Shown here: one piece after another, positions 47,167 to 54,321 of the stretch
Position numbering within the stretch: the stretch's first letter is position 1
Layout: each line of letters starts with the position of its first letter
DNA from: Prevotellaceae bacterium
Lineage (GTDB): Bacteria > Bacteroidota > Bacteroidia > Bacteroidales > Bacteroidaceae
DNA: 64,000 nt
Direction of reading: 5' to 3'
Assembly: GCA_028723525.1 (NCBI GenBank)
Contig: JAQYET010000023.1
Location: 1 to 64,000, forward strand
Notes under the pieces: generated by a model
What the model saw: only the letters and a program-made list of their open reading frames with translations
Told to the model about the DNA's origin: nothing
Database searches by the model: none
Position numbers and translations under genes: made by a program

Positions 47167-49629
47167 TCAGCGTTTAATCATCTTCTTGCCGTTCACGATA
47201 TAGAGACCGGGAGCAACGTTGTCAAAACTGCCTTCTATCCTTACGCCGCCGATGGTGTAGATAACCATTTCACTGTCTGCCGCAACCTCTACCATGCCCG
47301 ATGTCTCGATGTCTTCGAGGAAAGCGGGGAAGTCCTTGGCTTCTCCGGTGCCGGTGAAATTCATTGCACCTCTGAACGAATGGAAGAAACCATTGGTGTT
47401 ATCGGTGCTCACCGCGTGCCATGTCTTCGTAGAGCCCTTCAGCATGTAAAGTTTCTGAGCGGCAGCCTCGGCGTTGTAAATGTTAACGTTAGTGTTTACG
47501 AATCTCCATTGACTATTGTCTATAGGTTCGTCAAGGCTCTTAGACTCTTTCACATTGGTATTTGTTGCTTCAAACTTCAGAGTGTTGAACAGACCTACGT
47601 CTGAGAAACGGAGCACGTAAGGGTGGTCTCCTTCAAGTTTGTTGGCTCTTTCGAGGTCGCTCTTGTTGGTAAGGCGGTCATCATCAAGAGAAACGAACCA
47701 CAGTCCATTGTCGTTAGCAGAACCTGCCAAATCCATCTCTTTCACTAATTTATAAGCTTTCACGCCCTCCTGCAACTGTGCACCGGCATAAGGCAGAGAA
47801 ACGGTGTAGATGTTCAAGCCATTGCTTGTGAACTTACGTTTGTAAGAAGCATTGTTGGCAGTGAACTCATACGGTATTTCATAGTCACAACCACGAACCG
47901 AATAAAGATATTTATTGCGCAGGGCATTGAGTTGGGCGAGGGTTTCGGAGTTAGCCTCTATTTGTGTAACTGCATTTGCATACAAGTTCAATTTCTTATA
48001 GTTGTCATCCTCATCATATACCACGAATGTGTCACAGTGCAATGTTGCATCACCTGCCGACTGTCTCATGATGAAGTTTTCTTGTCCGTCAGCCATGAAA
48101 GAAGATTTGTTTTCGTAAGTGAAGTTCTCCGGAAGATACACCAAGGTATATTTCTGTAACATACCTAAAGGAGTGTTCCTGCTATCTCTTTTCACTTTCT
48201 TAGACTGTAAATTCGTGAGAAGAGTTTCACTATTAACCTTGCTCATGTCAACATATCTCAGTCCGTTGCAGGCCATAAACGGGCGATCCTGCATATCCAA
48301 CTTGCTGTTTGTTTCAAACACCACACGCTCCAGTCCGCCGCAGAAAGCAAACGCAGATACACCTATATGCTCGACTGATGACGGAATAGTAAGTGTTCCA
48401 ACCAAAGGAACAGTGGCGAAACTGTTATTTCCAATTCTCTTCAAAGTTGATGGCAAATTCAGTGTTTCCACTTTGCGAGAGCCACAGAAAGCAAAGTTTC
48501 CTATCTCCTCAATACCCTCCGGCAGTGTTATGCCGTTGTAGAACTTCCAGCCAATGATTTCGCCGGTGGAACCTTCCAATCTACCCCAAACATCATTTCC
48601 GATTCTCTTCAGGGTTGTCGGCAGGATAAGGTCATCTGTGGAACTCATGTCATTGAACGCCAGATCACCGATAGACTCCAGTCCTTCTCCAAACGAAACG
48701 TGTGCTATCTTCGGCGAAGTTGCAAAAGATTGAAGGCCTATGCTCTTTACATTCTGTTGAAGTTCAACAGTAACCAAATTCGCACAACGATGAAAGGCGA
48801 ACATTTCAATCTGTGTAGTAGCAACAGAAACTTCATTCCTGAATATAACAGTGGTAATCTTGTCAAGGAAGCCAAAAGCCCTAACACCTACCGTATTGCA
48901 ACCCGTAGGGATGTTAACAATGCCGGTAAGTCCGGACTTGTCAAAGGCGAAGTTTTCTATATTCCTTATGGCACTCGGGAAAAGATTATTGCCTTCACCA
49001 ACAGAAAAATGGCGGAAAGAAACCATGCCGGTACACTTACCAAAGGCACCATTCCCTATCTTGTTGAGTGAAATATAATTACCGTTTTCTCCATCTGCCA
49101 AGATAACATGATGCAAACGAGTATCTTTCAGAAAAGCCATGTTGTTGATAGCGGAGAAAGCTCCGACCAACTTCAAGCCGTAATGACGAACCAAGTCGGC
49201 ACCGGTGTTGTTGTTTTTTATACTGACTGTTTGTGTAAAGTTTCCATAACCTTCTTCGAAATTACCATAAGTGTAATTATATATAACACCATTAGTTATA
49301 TCAGGATTGCCCACATGACTTGCCCTTATGACAGAGGTCGTTGCCGTAGAGAATTTTTCGGATGATACATTCAGGTTTGCGCCACCCGGAATCTCGAATT
49401 CAACAGGAGCGGCATTGGCGTCATCATCAAGCCCTTTAACATAAATAGCATTAACATACCATTCTCCGGAAGTGGATGCCTCTTTGTACTCTATGCAATA
49501 TTCCGCACCCGAGATGCCGGCAATATTCTTCGTGACATACACTTCTGCACGGGCCATTACATTCATGCCCAGCAACAGACAAAGAATAAGAAGGCTGCGA
49601 AAAGCCGTTGTCTTTTTAATTTTATTCAT
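47167..49629 (-). CDS. BspA-like leucine-rich repeat surface protein
   Basis: 820 residues. Signal peptide 1-28 (ending NVMARA). Leucine-rich repeats of the BspA kind run over about residues 165-440 (IGNGAFGKCTGMVSF, IGLQSFATSPKIAHV, IGDLAFNDMSSTDDL). The tail GLYIVNGKKMIKR looks like the last strand of a type IX sorting domain. Its start is preceded by a 22-bp inverted repeat and the small acidic peptide gene. An adhesive surface role is typical of the family. Confidence 0.88.
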   Translation of the reverse strand: MNKIKKTTAFRSLLILCLLLGMNVMARAEVYVTKNIAGISGAEYCIEYKEASTSGEWYVNAIYVKGLDDDANAAPVEFEIPGGANLNVSSEKFSTATTSVIRASHVGNPDITNGVIYNYTYGNFEEGYGNFTQTVSIKNNNTGADLVRHYGLKLVGAFSAINNMAFLKDTRLHHVILADGENGNYISLNKIGNGAFGKCTGMVSFRHFSVGEGNNLFPSAIRNIENFAFDKSGLTGIVNIPTGCNTVGVRAFGFLDKITTVIFRNEVSVATTQIEMFAFHRCANLVTVELQQNVKSIGLQSFATSPKIAHVSFGEGLESIGDLAFNDMSSTDDLILPTTLKRIGNDVWGRLEGSTGEIIGWKFYNGITLPEGIEEIGNFAFCGSRKVETLNLPSTLKRIGNNSFATVPLVGTLTIPSSVEHIGVSAFAFCGGLERVVFETNSKLDMQDRPFMACNGLRYVDMSKVNSETLLTNLQSKKVKRDSRNTPLGMLQKYTLVYLPENFTYENKSSFMADGQENFIMRQSAGDATLHCDTFVVYDEDDNYKKLNLYANAVTQIEANSETLAQLNALRNKYLYSVRGCDYEIPYEFTANNASYKRKFTSNGLNIYTVSLPYAGAQLQEGVKAYKLVKEMDLAGSANDNGLWFVSLDDDRLTNKSDLERANKLEGDHPYVLRFSDVGLFNTLKFEATNTNVKESKSLDEPIDNSQWRFVNTNVNIYNAEAAAQKLYMLKGSTKTWHAVSTDNTNGFFHSFRGAMNFTGTGEAKDFPAFLEDIETSGMVEVAADSEMVIYTIGGVRIEGSFDNVAPGLYIVNGKKMIKR

Positions 49630-49676
49630 AATAACTGTGTGTAAGATGTTTTGTTTTAAAGTCTTTTATAGCATCC

Positions 49677-49734
49677 TGAATTCAAATTAATAACGCAACG
49701 ATTTTAAAATTCTTGCGTTATTAATTTGAATTCA
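49677..49734. repeat. Perfect 22-bp inverted repeat between the peptide and BspA-like genes
   Basis: TGAATTCAAATTAATAACGC plus AA (49677-49698) and its exact complement (49713-49734) are separated by 14 nt. No T run follows on the minus strand, so it is not a standard terminator; it may be an RNA stem that tunes the downstream gene. Confidence 0.85.
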
Positions 49735-49752
49735 AGCATAGCCTTTATGCCG

Positions 49753-49935
49753 TCATTTTTCCCAAGTGTTGTCAGAAGAAGCATCTTCTTCATCAAAAAA
49801 ATCATTGCCTTTGGCATCGCCACCGCCGACTGCCGGGTCGTCACTAATACCCATTGACAGACTAGCCATCAAGCAAGTACCCTTCAAACGACAAACCTCC
49901 ATAGTAGGAGACACATAAGTTTTTAATTTCGTCAT
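49753..49935 (-). CDS. Small acidic peptide next to a BspA-like gene
   Basis: 60 residues, related to the peptide at 4300-4488: YVSPTMEVCRLKGTCLMASL, then SMGISDDPAVGGGDAKG and a tail rich in Asp and Glu. Two Cys lie in the front half. No signal peptide. It is upstream of its BspA-like gene (123 nt away), whereas the other copy is downstream. Promoter -7 box TACCTTTG at 50012-50005. Function unknown. Confidence 0.6.
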   Translation of the reverse strand: MTKLKTYVSPTMEVCRLKGTCLMASLSMGISDDPAVGGGDAKGNDFFDEEDASSDNTWEK

Positions 49936-50004
49936 AACTCTTTTTATTTAACTGTTGAAAATATTTCTTCTTAGTTATGCCACATGGCAAACCAAAATGC
50001 TTCG

Positions 50005-50083
50005 CAAAGGTACTGTTTTTATTTTATTTATAATATGTTTTGAATGATATTATAAACAATGTTAACATATAATAGGGGGGGGG
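50005..50083 (-). promoter_or_regulatory. Promoter region of the peptide/BspA unit with 9-base homopolymer
   Basis: -7 TACCTTTG (50012-50005) with no clear -33 box; a run of nine G on the plus strand lies at 50075-50083, about 63 nt upstream. Confidence 0.55.
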
Positions 50084-50228
50084 TAACAAACGTTAACAAA
50101 AATAAGGGCAAAATCAATTATTTTTAGCCGATATGGTATTTACATATTAACAATAAGTGGCTTGATTATCAACCGTAGATTATAAACCGAGCATACAATA
50201 ATCGCTATGAAAAGACGTTATATAGAAT

Positions 50229-50972
50229 ATGAAAAGAATTGTTGCATACTCAATAATATTGATGATGTGCGCAGTTAACGCTGCCGCACAGGAACGACGG
50301 GTGGAGAACCGCCCATACACCGACATGCGACCGTTCCACTTCGGAGTGCTCGTGGGAACGCACATGCAAGATATAGAACTGACAAATGTGGGAACGCAGA
50401 TGATAACGACCGAAGACGGCACGCGGGAGGCTTTGGTGACATGCGACCAAGACCGCTGGGACATGGGCTTCAACGTGGGAGTGCTCGGCGAGTTCCGCCT
50501 CGGCACCTACTTCGCCATGCGCGTGGCACCGGCAATGTATTTCGGCACGAAGCACTTCTCGTTCTACAACCACAGGGAAAACCTTGAGAACGGACGCCCC
50601 ATAGAGCAGTTGCAGGAGATGAAAATGGCATACGTGTCGTGCGCCTTCGACATAATATACAGTGCGCAACGATTTAACAATCACCGCCCTTACATGATGC
50701 TGGGACTGAATCCCATGATCAACCTTTCGAACAAAGACGACGACTATCTGAAGATGAAACGCTACGACGTTTATCTGGAAGCAGGCATCGGATGCGACCT
50801 ATACCTGCCTTTCTTCAAACTTCGCCCGGAACTGAAGTTCGCCTACGGACTCACAAACTGCCTTGATACCGACCACGGCAATCATCTAAAGGACAAGAAC
50901 ATGCTGCAATACACCAACTCGGTGAACAAGGGGCGCAGCAAGATGATTGTGCTGACGTTCTACTTTGAATAA
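50229..50972 (+). CDS. porT: Outer-membrane beta-barrel protein, PorT of type IX secretion
   Basis: 247 residues. Signal peptide MKRIVAYSIILMMCAVNAAAQ, then RPFHFGVLVGTHMQDIELTN and alternating strands ending in a C-terminal aromatic residue (IVLTFYFE), typical of outer-membrane barrels. The pattern fits PorT, which is needed to export sorting-domain proteins. The assignment rests on length and N-terminal pattern; another barrel of the same superfamily is possible. Confidence 0.8.
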   Translation: MKRIVAYSIILMMCAVNAAAQERRVENRPYTDMRPFHFGVLVGTHMQDIELTNVGTQMITTEDGTREALVTCDQDRWDMGFNVGVLGEFRLGTYFAMRVAPAMYFGTKHFSFYNHRENLENGRPIEQLQEMKMAYVSCAFDIIYSAQRFNNHRPYMMLGLNPMINLSNKDDDYLKMKRYDVYLEAGIGCDLYLPFFKLRPELKFAYGLTNCLDTDHGNHLKDKNMLQYTNSVNKGRSKMIVLTFYFE

Positions 50973-50976
50973 AAAA

Positions 50977-50996
50977 GGCAGGGATTGCTCCCTGCC
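50977..50996. terminator. Terminator between porT and the nucleotidase genes
   Basis: GGCAGGGA/TCCCTGCC with a 4-nt loop; on the minus strand it is followed by six T, on the plus strand the T run is 16 nt away. Confidence 0.85.
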
Positions 50997-51004
50997 CTAA
51001 GACC

Positions 51005-51850
51005 TTATTTTTTGTCGATGTTCAGAGTGAGTTTGCCGACGTAGATGGCATGCTTTCCATTTTGGTTGACGGGCACTTTCTTGCCGTCGAGGTCGGTGAT
51101 GTACTCCAGTTTCTCGAAGTAGGTGTGTGAGTGTCCGCCTAAAACGAGGTCTATATTACGCGCATTGGAAAACACGTGGTTGTCGTCGCAGTCTCCATCT
51201 TCCCAACCCAAGTGGGATACACAAATCACAATATCGCACTTCTTTACTTTCTTGAGGTAGTTGCCCCAACGGTTAGCCTCCTCAACGGGGTCGAGATAGC
51301 GCACACCCTCGCAGTTGTGGTCGAAGACAAGTCCTTTAAGTGCGGGCGCAAGTCCGAAGATGCCAATCTTCACTCCGTCGCGCTTTATTATGGTGTATGG
51401 CTTCACCAAACCCTCCACCACGGTGCCGGTGAAATCGTAGTTGGCACATACTATCGGGAAGTCTGCTATCTTGAAGATGCGCGCCATGTTCTCAAGACCG
51501 AAGTCGAACTCATGGTTCCCTATCGTGGCAACGTCGTATTTCATCATGTTCATCAACTTCACTTCCACCTCGCCCTTATATATATTATAATAAGGTGTGC
51601 CCTGTGAGAAGTCGCCACTGTCTATGAGTAGCAGTTTCGGAGCCTTCGCCCGCTCCTCCTCTATCATCTTGAGGCGGCGCAGGAAACCTCCGCGACCTGC
51701 CACGAGGGTGTCGGCAAGAGTGGGATTTAGGGGGTATATCACGCTGTGGGTGTCGTTGGTGTGCAGCACCACGAGTTGTTTGTCCTGCGCCTTTACTGCC
51801 GTTGCAAACACGATGCACAGCAATGCGGCTATAATGTTTTTCTTCGTCAT
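51005..51850 (-). CDS. 5'-nucleotidase, metallophosphatase half
   Basis: 281 residues. Signal peptide ending VKAQ. Dimetal site motifs: LHTNDTHSVIYP, LLIDSGDFSQGTPYYN, ATIGNHEFDFG, VSHLGWE and LGGHSHTYFE. This equals the N-terminal domain of UshA-like nucleotidases. The substrate-binding C-terminal domain is a separate gene just upstream (51859), so the two proteins likely work together outside the inner membrane. Confidence 0.9.
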   Translation of the reverse strand: MTKKNIIAALLCIVFATAVKAQDKQLVVLHTNDTHSVIYPLNPTLADTLVAGRGGFLRRLKMIEEERAKAPKLLLIDSGDFSQGTPYYNIYKGEVEVKLMNMMKYDVATIGNHEFDFGLENMARIFKIADFPIVCANYDFTGTVVEGLVKPYTIIKRDGVKIGIFGLAPALKGLVFDHNCEGVRYLDPVEEANRWGNYLKKVKKCDIVICVSHLGWEDGDCDDNHVFSNARNIDLVLGGHSHTYFEKLEYITDLDGKKVPVNQNGKHAIYVGKLTLNIDKK

Positions 51851-51858
51851 GATTGTTT

Positions 51859-52623
51859 TCAGTTGTTAATGGTTATACGTCCTTCCAATGCAGAGTCGAT
51901 TTTCTTGCCCTGTTCTGTCATGCTTTGCACATATCTCATTATCACATTACGCGAGTTTGCCTCATCGCCGCCGGGCGAGTTGAGGTTGGTGCCGCTTTTG
52001 AATGCGGTGAGGTCGTCGTTGCCCTGCTGCACATAGTCTATTGTGGTGATGCGGTAGTTGCGGTTCGGGTCAACCGGTTCGCCCCCAACAGTTGCCGACA
52101 GCAGTTTGTAGTTCTTATCCGCCACCATGCGTACCTCGTGGCTCACGCACTCTCCTCCGCGGTTAAGCATCTGCTGGAAGAGTTCGAGCACCTTGTCGCC
52201 CTTGAGAGTGACGAACACTATTTTGTTCTCAAACGGCGCAACGTCGTTGATGTCGCCCTTGGTCACAGTGCCTGCGGGCAGTGCCGCGCGTATGCCTCCG
52301 TAGTTGTAGGTGGCGAAGTCGGGGGTCTCGCCATACTCGTGTGCCATAGCCATAAAGATGTCGGGCAACAGGTTGGAGAGCAGTCCTTCGGGGCGACCAC
52401 GCTCAAGATAGCGCGCTGTGGCTCCCACTACGGGACTCATCACAGAGTCAACCATTTTCTTGTAAGGCACCATGAATGCCGCGGCCTGCTCGTCGGGGTT
52501 GGCATCGTAACGTTTGTCGATGAGCAGGCGTGTCCATGACACGGAACTGAGTTTATATTGGCTGCCACATGCAGACAAGACAAACGCAGCGATGAATACG
52601 AAAATCAAAGTCTTTTTTCTCAT
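51859..52623 (-). CDS. 5'-nucleotidase C-terminal domain lipoprotein
   Basis: 254 residues. Lipoprotein signal MRKKTLIFVFIAAFVLSAC with Cys19. TYNYGGIRAALPAGTVTKGD, APFENKIVFVTLKGDKVLELF and NRNYRITTIDYVQQGNDDL match the nucleotide-binding C-terminal domain of 5'-nucleotidases. First gene of a pair with the metallophosphatase half, 8 nt apart. -7 box TATCTTTG at 52657-52650. Confidence 0.9.
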   Translation of the reverse strand: MRKKTLIFVFIAAFVLSACGSQYKLSSVSWTRLLIDKRYDANPDEQAAAFMVPYKKMVDSVMSPVVGATARYLERGRPEGLLSNLLPDIFMAMAHEYGETPDFATYNYGGIRAALPAGTVTKGDINDVAPFENKIVFVTLKGDKVLELFQQMLNRGGECVSHEVRMVADKNYKLLSATVGGEPVDPNRNYRITTIDYVQQGNDDLTAFKSGTNLNSPGGDEANSRNVIMRYVQSMTEQGKKIDSALEGRITINN

Positions 52624-52849
52624 TTTCTAAGTATATTGGTTATTGTATGCAAAGATAGACAAAATTTGCTAATAACCCATTCCATACGCCACAAAAAACG
52701 AAAAAAGTGAAAAAACAATGCTTCAAGAGAGTGTAATTCAGAAATTTATATTACCTTTGCATCGCTTTTTCGACGTAACCTATGGCAGGAAGAAGAGTAG
52801 CCTCGCTATGTTGCGCGAAACTATAACAAATTATAATCATTTAAAATCA

Positions 52850-53212
52850 ATGGATTTAATTAAAGTTGCTGAAGAAGCATTTGCAACCGGCAAGAAGTTT
52901 CCCGAGTTCAAAGCCGGAGACACTATCACCGTTGCTTACAAGATTGTCGAGGGTACCAAAGAGCGCATTCAGCTCTATCGTGGCGTGGTTATCAAGATTT
53001 GCGGTCACGGAGAAAAGAAGCGTTTCACCGTTCGCAAGATGTCAGGCACTATCGGCGTGGAGCGTATATTCCCCATCGAGAGCCCGAACATCGACAGCAT
53101 CGAGGTGAACAAAGTCGGCAAGGTGCGCCGCGCGAAGCTCTACTATCTGCGTAACCTCACAGGTAAGAAGGCACGCATCGCAGAGAAGCGCACTGTAAAG
53201 GTGGAGAAATAA
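52850..53212 (+). CDS. rplS: Large ribosomal subunit protein bL19
   Basis: 120 residues from ATG 52850 ([20 protein letters not shown]), the family N-terminus; the frame is open upstream but that part is leader. [33 protein letters not shown], and [19 protein letters not shown] are diagnostic. It sits at the 30S-50S interface. Promoter -7 box TACCTTTG at 52752-52759. Confidence 0.97.
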   Translation: MDLIKVAEEAFATGKKFPEFKAGDTITVAYKIVEGTKERIQLYRGVVIKICGHGEKKRFTVRKMSGTIGVERIFPIESPNIDSIEVNKVGKVRRAKLYYLRNLTGKKARIAEKRTVKVEK

Positions 53213-53240
53213 AACATTTTTCTCTGTACTCGAAAAAAAG

Positions 53241-53277
53241 AAGAGGACTCGTACCGTCGTGGCACGAGTCCTCTTTT
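53241..53277 (+). terminator. Terminator of rplS
   Basis: AAGAGGACTCGT (53241-53252) pairs with ACGAGTCCTCTT (53264-53275), followed by five T. Confidence 0.93.
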
Positions 53278-53311
53278 TGTATCCAAATATTAACTCTAAA
53301 ACAAATGAAAA

Positions 53312-53887
53312 TCACATCACCCTGCGCCCGAAAAGATAACGACCGGCATAATAACTCTCGCGGGAATTGCTGACCTTAACTCCGCGCAGCGAAGCATGTA
53401 TGAAATCGAAACTGCCGGTTGCGGGATCAACATCGACCACAATGCCAACATGACCTACGTTGCCACCGCTGCGGGGGCTGGTAAAGAAAACGAGGTCGCC
53501 ACTCTGCAACTCGCTATTGTCTATCCTATAGCCCTGAGTTGACTGCTGGCGGGACGAACGACTGAGCGAGATGCCCATTTTTCCGAACACGTAACTCGTG
53601 AAGCCCGAGCAGTCGAAGACATAAGGACCGGCACTGCCGTGGCTGTAACGCGCACCGAGATGATTGAAAGCCTCGTCGAGAACGTTGCCTATCATAGAAT
53701 AATCCTCGGCGGCATAGTCTATACCCTCACCAATATATAGGAAGTCGAAATTTTCTATTTCGTCAACGCGCTGCTCCTGTCTTGGCTTAGCCTTTGCCCT
53801 TGCTCTATGCTTCTTCTTTCCTGCAAACGAGGGAGTGAGCGACGAGAACAGCAGCAATATGACAGTAAGTGCAACAAATTTCTTCAT
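53312..53887 (-). CDS. NlpC/P60 cysteine peptidase (peptidoglycan hydrolase)
   Basis: 191 residues. Signal peptide ending SFAGKKKHR; a basic linker follows. The catalytic Cys is in VFDCSGFTSYVF, the His in GHVGIVVDV and the third residue in DFIHASLRGV. It cleaves D-glutamyl-meso-diaminopimelate-type bonds in the wall; the exact bond is unknown. Stands alone. Confidence 0.9.
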   Translation of the reverse strand: MKKFVALTVILLLFSSLTPSFAGKKKHRARAKAKPRQEQRVDEIENFDFLYIGEGIDYAAEDYSMIGNVLDEAFNHLGARYSHGSAGPYVFDCSGFTSYVFGKMGISLSRSSRQQSTQGYRIDNSELQSGDLVFFTSPRSGGNVGHVGIVVDVDPATGSFDFIHASLRGVKVSNSRESYYAGRYLFGRRVM

Positions 53888-54256
53888 AATTATTATAGAA
53901 TGTTAGGTTCGCAAATGATTTCTCAAAAACTTACGAATGCGAAATTACAAAAAAAAAATCAGCCGACAAAGGCAGTTTACATCTTTTTCGATATGGTGTA
54001 AAAGTCGGTTTTAATGACCTACTTTTCCATTCTGCTACTCTATTACAGCAATTTATAAAATATTACTCGGAAAAAGGTTTAAGTAATTACGTTTACATAT
54101 TTTAATAAGTTATCGGCGTCATATCGAAATTTATTTAGCATTCTGAGGGCATTGTAAAAGGGAATAAGTGACGAGAAGAAAATATTTGTTTTGATTGCAG
54201 AATACCTACTTTTATGCTAGAACAGCACCTGAACCGCGTATAAAAATAATAAAAAG
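53888..54256. other. Long intergenic region before the TonB-dependent receptor
   Basis: AT-rich and without a supported gene. It contains the half-site ATACCTACTTTT (54202-54213), the mirror of AAAAGTGGGTAT at 54252-54263. Confidence 0.5.
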
Positions 54257-54293
54257 TGGGTATTGCATGGATAAAAACACATACGTATCTTTG
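54257..54293 (+). promoter_or_regulatory. Promoter of the TonB-dependent receptor with operator half-site
   Basis: TGGGTAT (54257-54263) runs into -33 TTG (54263-54265), followed after 20 nt by -7 TATCTTTG (54286-54293). The GGGTATTGC-N19-TAnnTTTGC arrangement equals that at 1744-1780. Confidence 0.65.
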
Positions 54294-54321
54294 CATCCAA
54301 TTTTTATAACAGTATAATGAC

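Noticed and set aside
49677..49734. Invertible DNA segment
   Set aside because: Only 14 bp lie between the arms, too short for known invertible promoters; an RNA hairpin is more likely.
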